Below are positions 51,759 to 63,112 of a stretch of 64,000 nt of DNA, piece after piece. Source of the stretch: Otis tarda. Lineage: Eukaryota > Chordata > Aves > Otidiformes > Otididae. A program made the position numbers and the translations under genes. The stretch spans positions 21,739,115 through 21,803,114 of the forward strand of contig CM048556.1 in NCBI GenBank assembly GCA_026413225.1, in the 5' to 3' direction. The stretch's first letter is position 1. Each line of letters begins with the position of its first letter. The notes under the pieces are model-generated. The model had not been told where the DNA came from and made no database searches. It saw nothing but the letters and a program-made list of their open reading frames with translations.

Positions 51759-51838
51759 GCAGCTTTCCTCACCGGGAAGCGGCTCCTCCTGCGAGCTTTC
51801 CCTACCGGGAAGCGGCTCCTCCTGCGAGCTTTCCCTAC
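51759..51838. repeat. 32/33-bp tandem repeat, about 2.5 copies
   Basis: Units begin at 51759, 51791 and 51824. Each contains AGCTTTCCCTACCGGGAAG and CGGCTCCTCCTGCG; the third is cut off after the first half. The two 33-bp-phase units match almost perfectly and the first has small differences. Because 33 is a multiple of three, a minus-strand frame reads an 11-residue repeat (ESSQEEPLPGR), but no gene context supports translation. Confidence 0.9.
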
Positions 51839-52483
51839 AAAGCGTACAGGTTAAAGCAATTCCCTCACCTACCCGCAGAGCTCCCCCGACAAGGAGCCGC
51901 CCTTGGTGACGACAGGAGGGCTGCGCTCCGACCTGCCGGGGAAGCCAAGGCACGCTGCAACAGCTCCGTCAGAAGCAGCCAACGCTCTGCGACGAGAGCT
52001 GTTCGTGAGCGCCTTGGCAGCAACAAGAGGGCAATTTATCCTTGATGAAATTACTTTCTTTTCTTGTCCGCTTGCTTTATTTGTTCCCTCGAGGAGATTA
52101 GTGCTTTCCTGAGTTTAGGAAGACTATTGAACCCTGAAAAATCAGCGTACATGAAGCCTGCCAGGAAACTACCCCTGGTATGTTCATACAGTCCCCCACA
52201 TTGATTATGTTGCATACACAGCCTTTTCAGCACATTAAATTGCTTCTCCCTGAAAGCTCTTCTCCCACTGAGTCTGCTAATTGTTTCTGCTTTTAAAAGT
52301 TACCAGCGAATTCTGAGTTGGGTACAGCCGATTTAATAACCCGAGACTCCAAAACAGGTATTGGATAGGCACTAGCAACAAAAGTCTTGCTGCACTATTC
52401 ATTAAAAATGACTTAGAGACCACCCCCCCAAAAAAAAAAAATTAAAAAAAAAAATCAGTTTGTTCCTCATCCTCCCATGACTA

Positions 52484-52664
52484 GGTTGCCCAGAAAGGTG
52501 GTGGATGCCCCATCCCTGGAAATGTTCAAGGCCAGGCTGGATGAGGCTCTGAGCAACCTGATCTAGTCAGGGATGTCCCTGCTTCTTGCAGGGGGGTTGG
52601 ACTAGATGACCTTTGAAGGTCCCTTCCAACTCTAACCATTCTATGGTTCTATGATTCTATGATG
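52484..52664 (+). mobile_element. CR1 LINE, 3' end fragment
   Basis: It starts at GGTTGCCCAGAAAGGTGG and GGATGCCCCATCCCTGG, the ORF2 C-terminal coding part, and proceeds through the CR1 3' UTR to a tail of three ATTCTATG-like units ending near 52664. It is 5'-truncated. An A-rich stretch with a C7 run (52423-52454) lies just upstream. It cannot encode a functional protein. Confidence 0.97.
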
Positions 52665-55600
52665 ACACCGCCATAATAAGGCCAACTTCTGCCCCAAAGT
52701 AGGGCCTCATCCAGCTCCTCCTGAGAGCAAACCAGCTCCTCACAGACATGAGGACACCACATAGAGTGCTCCTTGGCACGGAGAGGGACAAGTCTGTGCC
52801 CTCAGAGCACTTCCAGTTACCATTTGTGCAGAGATATTGGTACCGGGGCACTTGGACAGGAGGCACTAACACTCCCCGTCGCACAGGAGCTGCCAAAAAG
52901 CACGGTTCCTCGTTGGCTTTACCTCCTCACCAGTGAGCTGAGCAGGACAGACAGTAATCTAGACTGAACCCATCTCTCAGCACAAGCGCCCTGAGCCACC
53001 TCTACTTACTGTTTCCAAGAATAAATCACCATTTCTTTACACTTTTAGAAGCACACCTTTCTTCAGCAGCGTGACGACCACCACGCTCCACTCCCCACCT
53101 GCCCGAGCCGCAGCCATCGCGTGACCCAAGCTGGCAGCTGCTGCCTCCTTCTCTTCACAGCGTCCAGTGGGAAGACCTGACTTTGATCCCCCGTCTAGAC
53201 CCCCCGCCCTCTCTGCAAAGCCGTTCAGCCAAAGCTGAACACTCAGTGTGACGCTCCAACGTTAGAGAAGCGCTTTCAGGCTGAAAACACGCCCCACAGT
53301 ACCACTTCCAGCCTCTGAGCCAGGCGCTGGGAATCCCAAATAGTCCCTGGGCTCTCGCTGCCTCTCCCACTCTCATCTGTCTTCTCAAGCTGCTCTTTCA
53401 GAGACAAGAGATGCTGTTCCCTCTAACGAGGCACGTTCTAACAAATCAACAAATACTTTTCCTTCGGCAAGGCTCTCGCTCTTATTCCCAGATGTGCATC
53501 CGTGTACGTCTCCTGTCTGCTTTGGAAACCCCATTTGAAACTGCGCACCGGGACGTTTTTAAGACTCAAATTGATTACGGTGGGAGGGAGAGGAGAAAAC
53601 AGCAAGCTGCCTGAATGTCTTTGAAATGATGAAATAGCATTTCACAAACACAAAAATTTCTCCAGTCAAACAATAACAGAAAAACATTTCACAGTTCCTT
53701 TGTGTCTGGTCTAAAATAAGTGTCTGGGAACCATGCAAAATGTTCCCCCCCACAATTCTCTGGAGCATCGTCTCTAAAAAGCCGCACGAATCCGAATGCA
53801 GCCTCTGTGGCACGGACGCCAGCGGCTCCCGGGCACCGGACAGGGCCGTCCCCGCAGAGTGACTCAGAGCTGGGAAAGCCCAGGCAGGCCAACGAAGAGG
53901 TGCTCCCACCATCCAGACCTCTGGAGAACCAGCGCCAGGAGCCAGAGAAGGGCTACGAACTCCCACACCTCTTCTACGCCAACCTTCAGCTCTTCTGCAC
54001 GAGGACGTAAGGCACCGGGAAACGCGTCTCGCCCCGCGCGCGCCTGGCACGGGGCACCCTCGGCACAAGGGGGCTGGGGGAGCCCGGCTGCGGTCTGCCT
54101 GCTGCACAGGCTTTCACTTTTAAAACCTTCACTTTCTATAGAAGTCATTTCATTTAAACGCAGCCACGGTGTCGCTCCATTCCAGAAAGCCAGATGTAGG
54201 CCAAGCTCAGCCTGCAATGCTGGAACGGGCCCCAGATGTTTGCACCGCCCTCCCCAAGACGATTCCAAACCTGTAAAACCCCCCACTATTCAGGGGGAAA
54301 AGCAAGAGAGGAGTTTGCTGACTCGGGCCGTGAGGGTGCACTGTACCGACGCTTCCTTCCGCGCAATATCAGCGGCCATCTCCCCAAAAAACACGGCACC
54401 GCTGCATTCTTACGCAGAAAGGAACGCAGGCAAACACAGGAACGCATGCAGGCGTTTCCCGCCGCTCGTCCTCTCATCTGCCCACCCTCAGCCAAGTTCC
54501 ATTACTTCTTTTTAAATATCAAATAATTAATTCAACCGAACCGACCGAAAGTTAAAACCACACACAAAACATGAAAGCCGTAAAACGCTTTCCAAATACA
54601 CTTCTGCCCTCTCGTTTCGCTTTTCATTTACTCTCTCGCGGATCAACCAAACCCACCCCGCCGCGGGCACTACTGAAATCAGCCTGCCAGATCCTCGGCC
54701 AAAGATTTTGCGGCATTTAGCGAGACTGCTTCGGTATTCACAGCATCACGGCCAATTCAGTGAGGAAGACTTCAAAGCATTCAACGCTTAAAATCGCACG
54801 CGCGCTTTAGAGCTTTCGGGGTTTGGGGCCCGCGCAATCGGCGTAACCCCGATGCTGACAGCGCACGGCAATTACTGACAGGGGAAGACAGATTGCTCGC
54901 ATCACGAGAACAGATGCCAGCACAACAAGTGCAAGGAAATAATTAGCGTTTAATATTTCATCAAAATGTTTCATTTTCAAACACTGACGTTGTCAGGTTT
55001 TTTCTGTTATTAGTTCCAATTATTCCGCTGGTTTTACAGCATCTTTGAGAATTTCTCTCAGCGTCTCAGACGTGACGCCACACACGAGCGACGCCACACA
55101 CGCCGTTTTTCAAGATGGCTGCTATCAGCGAGCTTTTTAATTAAAAACCCTGCTCCTGACGGCCACACACGTTTTATTCACGAGGAGAAGCATCTTCCCC
55201 TGAGCTCACGTGCTCCTGGGAGAGACCAAGCCCTTCCTCCAGGCGTCTCAAGGCAGCGAGGAGGCAGATGCGGCTCTTCCACGCCTTCGCCGACGCTTTG
55301 GGTTTGACGCCTCTCTGCGAGCAGGCAGCGGTTACCTGAACATTCAAGCATCGTTGCTAGGAAAGCAGCATCCTTACGGACCGCGCAGCCAGCCTGGGTG
55401 GAGAGACGCGCCCAGCCCGGAGACATCTCCCTCCCAGCACTGGTGCTCTGGTCCCACCAGTCCCTCTGAGACCGAGGGCAGCCCCCATCTCCCCACATCA
55501 GCCCAGTACGTCTGCCACCAAGCCTTGTTTTCCTTCCCTGAACCCCAGGACAACCCACCCCTCCTTCCGCACAGAGGTCACCGTGCCTTTCTCCGCCCCA

Positions 55601-58600
55601 CCAACGGGCAGAGGGAGGCAGAGGCAAAGCGCCGCTCGCTCCTCTCCTTCCCCAGCGACATCAGGGCTTTGGGAGAAGGAAGCAGAGTTGATTTTGACCT
55701 GCGTCTCACTGACAAACCAGCTACAGGCTTTTTTGAACTGGTGATGTTAAGCCGTGGAAGGAGCACGCTTGTGCCGGGTCCCGGGTGGAGCGGCAGTTAG
55801 AAGGATCATCCTTTCCCTGGAATCAGAGCAACACTGCTATGGATGTCACTCCGGGAATAAATGTGAACCTCTGCAATCCATTTTGACACTCGCTTCCCCG
55901 TCCCTAATCTAGCCTTAAGCATCCCGAATACGATGGGATGCAAAGCATTGGGACAAGACCCACGGTCAAACCCTGGATGAATATCCTGCCAGAATTCTGA
56001 CTTTTAGAATTGAGTCTCTGCTGAAACCATCTCAGGACCTGCTTTTTTACAGCAGAACGAAGCAAGCACGTTCAATTACTATCCGTACCGCTCCTGGGGA
56101 AGGCACGGAAAGCAACTCCCAGTCTGTCGCAAAGATTAAATACATCGCCGAGTATTTTTAATCCCCCTCATGCTGCCACTTCCGTAACCACCGATTTCAA
56201 TCCCTCCCCACACGCCAAGGGCTGCTGATGCAAGAGCTCCTCGGGGTCTCCAGAGCCAACCCTACAGACCAGCCATCAGCTCACCTGGAAAGGCGGACAT
56301 TCGACCGGATTTTTGTTTTCCTAGCTTCTAAGAAATGGACGGGGGGAGCCAATATTAGCTGTTCCAGGAATAGTTAGGCGGCTAAAAAGAGAACAAAGGT
56401 GATAAAACAGACTGTCTGCAGCAGCCGCAGGAGAGGTTTTATTCCTCCAGCCTGTCTGTCGTTATCCCCAACAGCCTCTGCCTTCTCTTGTCACGTGATG
56501 GAAGATCTGGATAAAACCCCTGGGTCAGCTTTGTGACCCTGTCAAAGGGGACAGGATTAAACGCTAAAACTGATCACGCTGGGAGGTTTGGGCCTTCTGC
56601 AAATATATGTCCATCGACGGGGAAGGAAGAACCCCTGGCCAGCTCAAGCGGGTCCTCCTGTCCACGTTATTAGAGACCACGCGTCACCGGCCAGGTGAAC
56701 AGCAACGTGCAACACTTTGCCTTCCCATGAAAGCCCTCACCGTGCTTTAGAGAGCTGAACGCACGTTTTGCCGATTCCCCTTCCGCGCCTCGATATTCCC
56801 GATCTCCTTCAAATAAAACTCTTTAATGACAAATCACCTGATGGCTCAACGTTCACTCTTTGTCCATCGTGGCCACAAGAAAGTCCCTACTCCACAACAA
56901 ACGGACGTGAAGTGTCTTAACTCCTGCCTTGCAAAAACCCTGCTACGACGAAGTTAGAGCACCAAGAGCCACCGGTTCAAATTCCTCCCGGATGTCTTAC
57001 CTCCAGCGAGCTGGATAACAGTGGGGAACCGCGTAATTTCTTTCCATTTTCGTGACTGCATTCTGCCTTTTTGGGCCACCACGGGGCCTGGCTTTAATGG
57101 CTTGCAAATTATCCACAGAAGCAGCCATAAACTGTACTGAAGGACTAAAGGACTTTTTCCTCCTTTCTCAGAAACAAAGGCTTGACACGCTGCTGCCTTA
57201 TTAAGCCGACGGAGAATGTGCCTGCTTGGATGACTGTAATTGCAGGAATTTAGTCGGGTCTTTTGTTTTGTTTTATAAGCTGAAAAAAAATAACGGGCTG
57301 GAGGAAATGGAAAATAAAAGACCACGGGACATAAAATCTTCCAGGAACCACACGAGAGAGAGCGCAGAATTACGGCTTGCAGAAACACGCGCTCTGCATG
57401 GGGCTGACGGCGCTGGGCAGCCACGCAGCAAAGACCGTCCCACGAGCAACAGGGCTGCAAGGAAGATGCCTGGGAACCGCACCGTATCCCAGAGCCTCTT
57501 CCAGGGTGCAACTCGGTTTGAGCTCGGGGGGAGGCAGGATCCCAGAATCAGACCCCATACCACCGTGCCCTGGGCTCTAGTACCTACAGCACGACTTTCC
57601 CAGCAGTGTCCTCCAGAGTCATCTTTGACTCCCACCAAGTGACATCCTTCCAGTACTCAGAGTCAAGAACCAACCTAGGAAGTCCACGCTGGGTGAAGGT
57701 GCAAGCTGAACTGAACTTTGCCTTTAGAAGAGCTCCATTGACCGCTGCGCGCACCTCAGCTTGCAGCGGTGCTCTGGGGGCTGTGCATCTCGGGCCAGGG
57801 CGGAATCTGCTTGTGAAGGTAATCATTCAGCTCAGCCGCCGTCGCCATCACACGTACGTGCTCACAGGGGGTACATACCACGAGAGGAAGGTCTGCCTTC
57901 ACTCTCGCAGCGTGAAAGGGAGCCGGTAAAACAAGCACCGGCAGCACTGCGAACAAGGCGGATTTACTCCAAAGCCCAGGCTGAAGTTTTGAAGGTCCTC
58001 AACAGGACACACCTCAACGCTGCGTCCCTCGTTCCCCCAAAAGCCACCCCGGAGCAGAACGTGGATACCACCTTCCAAAAGACATACCAACAACCACAGA
58101 AGCAGCTTCCAGTGCCTCACGTTAATTTATTTAGCGTAACCAGAACATCAGTTGTGCGACGCAGTCCTGACACCAGCCGTAAGAAGGAGAGGGGCTGTGG
58201 CAGACAGCCCTGACAGCCGGGGAAAGGGAGATCCATTTCGCGAGCAGAAGCTTGGTTCACTCGTTTTTGTATTCCCGCAAACCGCACCGTTCTGTAACGG
58301 AAGGACACGGGCGTTCCCAGGCGAGCCCCAAAACCCAAAAGCTAGCTCCTGCCCCGGTTTCTGCACAACCGCCGCACGCAGACAGGGAATGCCCGCCTGC
58401 ACAGGTACAACCACAGCTATTACAGAACAAAACACCTTCCGCAGTGGCATTTCTTCCTCGCCTGTTTGGACAGCTGACAGCAAATAATGGCTTGTCACTA
58501 CTGTCGCTTCCCTGCAAGGGGAGCAGGCCCGGGAATCCCACCAGGAAGGCGCGGGTCCGATCCTGTGACGAGCGTGTGTTTTGGATCCGCAGCCAGCGAG

Positions 58601-61600
58601 GCAGCCGGACGCCCTGCGCGCGCAGCCCTCTGCGTCTATTAGCAGCATCTGCTGCTAACGAACGAGGAGAAGCCAAGCTACCAGCTCGCTGCTATTTTTG
58701 GATTAGAAGCCTGTTTTGCAAGGAAAGGAAATTTCCAGCTCTCACAAAGGCCTTTAACCTCCTCTGTGTGGGAAACCACCTGCCGTACACTCCCACCAGG
58801 CGTGCGCTCGCATACAGATTCTTTAAATTACCTGAGCCGCTATCAGCTTCATTTCCAAGCCAGCAGCTAAAGCGGGCTGCTGAGAGAGAAAACAAGTTAT
58901 AAATTAACATCAGGCAAAAGCGTAGCATCAACCCAACTCCACGCCGCTGAGAGACCGGCGAGCCGTCGGCTGTTCCGACAGCAGAGCACGGAGCGGTGAC
59001 GGGAGATCCCCCTTCCCATGCCTCAAGGCTCCCGGAGCTCAGCCGCGCGCTCCCGGGAGCCAGGCAAGGCCCGCTCGCACCGCTCCTGCCACGACGATCC
59101 CGCGGGAGCACCGAGCCCAGAAAAGCAGCGCTGCTGACATCCGACACCTTTACAGACTGGCAAGAAAGCAAGGATAACAGATAAAAACGGGCCGCAAGTG
59201 AAGCCACAGACCCTCGGTAACTCTTGGCGTCACAACCAAGATCCCAGTTTGGTTCCTCAAGCGCTCCCAGCACTCAATCTCTGCACGTGGATCTCAAGGT
59301 CTGAAGGGCATTGAAGCCTGGCTCAAGTCACAGATCGGCTAAAAGTCCCAGATTCATCAAGTGCTGGTTTTTAATTCCTTTATATCAACGGCCAGCAGTC
59401 TGCATGTGCCCAGTGCAAGCGAAAGTGGGGGCAGAGGAGCTTGGGCCTGAGACACGAGCCAAACGCACCGCGAGCTCCAGCTCAAAGGCTAGTTTAAAGA
59501 TAGAGCCCAAAACTAACACGTTCCTTTTATTTCTGTTCAGAACAAAGATGCAACGTTTCCTACCCGCGTTATAATTCGGGTGACACGGCGAGGACTGAGT
59601 CAGGACTCGCGAACGCTTCGGGCTGGCGGTGCCGCAGGGACGGGGAAACCACCATTCGTTGTCCCTTTTTCTCAACCCTGGAGAAAATTATTGCCACCAG
59701 AGAACAAGAGGGCTGCAAGAGCAGCAAGGGACCAACCTGGAGGGGTTCTCCAGTGCCATTTGCTTTCCCGCACGCACACGCACCCCAGCCCCCCTGCCTG
59801 CTCCAGTGCCCCCCTTGCCCTCCCCGCGTCTTTGCCGCATTGTGTAAATCCAGAGCTCCGAACATTCACCCTCTTCCAAAACTCTCCCAGCTCTGATCAG
59901 GGGATGAGACTCGCGTCACCGTGTCTGCGCATCAAAGGCGCCGCAGCCGCAGCATCTGCCGGGATGGGAAAGGGAAGGAGCAGAGCAGGGGTGACGGCAG
60001 GGGCTGGTTTTGCGCACGGGGAGCTCCCCGATGAGGTTTCTGTCGGTGTCTGTAAGGACCTGGGAGGCTGCAGCTCCTCTGAGGTTTCATAATTCCTGCT
60101 CAGCACAAGCACCGGCGCTCCTCCCTCCCCTTGCAACCCTGCTCAGCATCCAAAGTGTCAGCTAGAGACCCGTGTCAGGCTGGGATCTGCTGGCAGAAAG
60201 GTGTTGTTTTCGCATTTTTGTTTTTCTGCTTAAGCCTGCGTTACCCACAGCGACTTGAATATTCATATAACGGAAACCTGCCTCTACAGTACCTGCCAAA
60301 AGGAGACGGTCAGAAAAGAGAAGCCAGTCTCTTTCAAATGCCTTGAGAAGCTCAAATCTTTTTTGCTTTTCCCGAACAGCCAAGTCCCTTCCCCCTTTGA
60401 CATAATCACCAAAAAACCCAATTAGTCTCCAGATACTAATTTCACCGCAGACCCTCTCAGTCCGAGCACCTCACGCGCCGTATGCGCCGCGCCCAGAGAA
60501 GGCACTGAGTTGTCTCGCTCCTGATGCTGATGGAGACCCTCCCACAGCTCACCAGGGCCAGGGGAGCGCAGCTGTTAGATTAACTTTGTCCAGATCTTTA
60601 CAGTTGATGGGCTGCTTCACCACGGCCACGCCTGAGCGGTCAGATCAATTATAGATGCCTCACCTCGTGGTATCCAGCCGAACTGGCTTGTAGAGCACTA
60701 ACAAATTCCCAGGGAGAGAAGCACAGGGCAGAAGAGCACTCAAAGATGAATTTAAGCTGCTCGTTATTCAGACTCACTTTTCTGGGTTATTGTTTAGAGA
60801 CCCCTCCAAAGCAGCACCGGAGCACAGCTGAGAAACCGCTGCCCTAACTAACACACCCGAGGGCTCAGCAAGCTTCCACAGCTCGAGGGCTGCCCAGCAA
60901 TCCTCTGATTCACTAGAGAACAGAAGGCCTGGGAGACAGAGAAAGATAAAGTTTTAGGCTCTGACCTCCCCGAGATGATGCTCAGACTCTCAAAGCGGTT
61001 ATCCGGCAGTGCTCCGAACACGTGAGTGAAGGATCCACCTGCTCCAGGCGTACGTGAAGAAGCCAGTATTCCTCCTGTGCAAACCAGTGTGGAATTTGTA
61101 AATACTGAGCTGCTGCAACTCCATTACAACCAACCAGTCCCACCTTCTTTGGACTCCTGCAGAAAACTTCCAACCGCTCACCTCAGCGGATCCGACGGCA
61201 CGGGGGTTTCTGCGGAAGCAGCGCTGAAGGCGGGGTGCGGAGCGGCGACGGGCCTACCTCCTCCCTGCCCAGCAGCACGCCTCCAGCCTCCCAGTTCCGT
61301 GCCAAAGCCTCCAGCCCGTGTCACAGGAGCGTGGTCTCTAACGAGACGACTCACACGGCCGCCCAACACAGCGCGAACTGCGAACGTCAGCTAGCGCGGT
61401 CTAAACCGCGGGTCGGATCTCCCTCTGGGAGAGCCCTCCTGCTTTAGAGACCGATATTTATTTTTTAATGAACACACGACTGCGGGTATTCCTGTAGATC
61501 CAGGAACAGAGCAGAGGGGCGCGTGCACACCTTAATCATCACTCCAGTCTGGTTTCTAATATTTTGTAGATTTTCTCCCATCCTTTTGACAGCTCCAACA

Positions 61601-61989
61601 AAGAATAACTCATTAGCTGAACTAAAAACATAAACCCCAACAGCTCGAAGCTATAAATAGCCAAATGAGATACGCAGGATTCTGTAAACTCCTATTTTCA
61701 CCGTGCAAGGGCAAGAAAACAGGAAAGGCAGGGAGAAAGGGTGGAGTTAGATTATTTTTTTTTTTTTTTTTAGCATATTGCTGTAACAACAGCTAATGCT
61801 TACATACAAACGCTGTGCAGATTGTCAGACCTGGAGAGGCACACGCGCGAGCTGCAGAGCCACAAACACCACACCAGCTCGGTCCGTTCAGACGTCTGAG
61901 CAGCCCACAGCCACCAGACAGGGACCGGCACGAACTCGGGGCTTACAGCAGGGAAGCCACAGCACGTGCAGAGTGTGGGAGGGTATCGC
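52665..61989. other. Non-coding spacer
   Basis: Mixed composition. The longest frame is plus 53796-54515 (239 codons), overlapped by minus frames, with no domain. The A/T-rich segment 55800-57200 contains very few long frames. A T17 run and a MEF2-like site occur near 61.65-61.77 kb. Confidence 0.6.
55074..55102. repeat. Short direct repeat, 13 bp
   Basis: GACGCCACACACG occurs at 55074-55086 and 55090-55102, separated by three bases. Confidence 0.85.
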
Positions 61990-62450
61990 AGGTGCCCCGC
62001 TCAGCAGCTAAAACACCACGCAGTTGCTTGCTCACTCCCCCCCTACCACCCCACACTGGGATGGGGAGGAGAACTGGGAAAAAAAGACAGGCAAAACTCC
62101 TGGGCTGGGATAAAAACAGTTTAACACAAACACCAGAGGAAGAGAAAACAAGAGATGGACAACAAAGTCAACAATAGACAATACTGAAGCACGTAATTTA
62201 CAGTGCACTAACTCACCGTGGATCCTGGTGCCCAGCTCCCTCCTGAGAAGCCAAACCTGCCCCTCTGCACCGTCCCCACTTTATGCCCTGAGCAGGAGCC
62301 ATGGGGGTGGAGTAGCCCTTGGGCTAATTGGGGTAACCTGTCCCAGCTGGGGGCTAACTGGTAACCTATCCCAGTGTGTCCCAGCCTCAGGGGCCAGCTC
62401 CTCTCCCAGCTCAGGTGAGAATTAACTCCATCCTAGCCAGAACCAGGACA
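61990..62450 (-). mobile_element. Solo LTR of an avian ERVL-like retrovirus, old copy
   Basis: The LTR begins on the minus strand with TGTCCTGGTTCTGGCTAGG at 62450. It has a TATA-like CATAAAG near 62280 and a T-rich downstream part. It ends near 61990 with a GGGGGGGAGTGAGCAAGC-type segment and GCGTGGTG, the usual 3' region of this bird LTR. No gag, pol or env sequence adjoins it, so it is a solo LTR. The 3' boundary is uncertain by about 20 bases. Divergence from the usual form is clear by eye, which suggests an old insertion. Confidence 0.75.
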
Positions 62451-62456
62451 GGAGGA

Positions 62457-62875
62457 AAGAGAAGAAATCTAAAAAGAAAAGCCATGCACAGCAGGCCCTG
62501 CTGAAGAGTCTCTCCCCATCTTTCCTGCAGCCCCCTTTGGGCACTGGGAGCCGCTCTCAGGTCTCCCCGGAGCCTCCTCTTCTCCAGGCTGAACAGCCCC
62601 AGCTCTCTCAGCCTGGCCTCACAGCAGAGCTGCTCCAGCCCTCCCATCACCTGCGTAGGCTGCTCTGGACCCTCTCCAGCAGCTCCACGTCCTTCTGATG
62701 TTGGGGGCTCCAGAGCTGGACGCAGGGCTGCAGGGGGGTCTCACAGAGCGGGGCAGAGGATCCCCCCCCAGCTGCTGCCCACACTGCCGGGGATGCACCC
62801 GGGCCGCGGTTGGCTTTCTGGGCTGTGAGTGCACATTGCCGGCTCACGTTGCGCATCCCATCCTCTAAGTAGAGG
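62457..62875 (-). mobile_element. CR1 LINE fragment, ORF2 C-terminal region
   Basis: Read on the minus strand, successive frames give LQPCVQLWSPQHQKDVELLE followed by RVQSSLRR, then GGLEQLCCEARLRELGLF and SLEKRRLRGDL. These match the conserved C-terminal part of CR1 ORF2. The frame shifts between segments and the 3' UTR tail is absent, so this is an internal fragment. The part near 62800-62850 (GGTTGGCTTTCTGGGCTGTG, then ACATTGCCGGCTCACGTT) is also typical of this repeat in birds. It is sandwiched between two LTR copies in opposite orientation. Confidence 0.85.
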
Positions 62876-62924
62876 ATTACTTCCTCTCTACCCAAACTCT
62901 TCCCATAATTTCTAACAGGCTGGC

Positions 62925-63112
62925 TGTCCTGGTTTGGGCACGGGTGGAGTTAATTTTCCTCTCAGCAGCCAGTGTGTTTTGGATTTCGGATGTGAAAACT
63001 GTTGATAAACCCTCTTCGAGTTTTCTGTTCTTCCCAATTCTCTCACCCATCCCACTGGGGACAGGGGAAGGTGAGCAAGGAACTGTGTGGTGTCGAGGGC
63101 TCACCCACCACA
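62925..63112 (+). mobile_element. Internally shortened ERVL-like LTR
   Basis: It starts TGTCCTGGTTTGGGCACGGG, continues with GGAGTTAATTTTCCTCTC and GTGTTTTGGATTTCGGATG, the typical 5' part of the same LTR group, then passes quickly to the 3' part (CCCATCCCACTGGGG, GGTGAGCAAGG, TGTGTGGTG). About half the expected length is missing, including any TATA region, so it is either an internal deletion or a short non-autonomous relative. It faces the opposite way to the LTR at 61990-62450. Confidence 0.7.

Larger units (their letters stand above)
39261..52429. other. Non-coding spacer with sparse short repeats
   Basis: No TE recognised over about 13 kb. The longest frame (plus 41860-42606) is proline/serine/arginine-rich in a way expected of GC-rich DNA and overlaps several minus frames. 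An A/T-rich block with clustered TAATTA-like cores lies at 43195-43265. Short duplications, the RFX-like pair and the CTCF-like site are listed separately. Confidence 0.6.

Noticed and set aside
51759..51838. CRISPR-like direct repeats
   Set aside because: Contiguous tandem repeat without spacers in a vertebrate genome.
53796..54515. 239-codon plus-strand frame
   Set aside because: No domain or conserved-looking block; minus-strand frames overlap it.
62411..62650. Minus-strand frame containing LRELGLFSLEKRRLRGDL as a host gene
   Set aside because: It is a broken CR1 ORF2 fragment.
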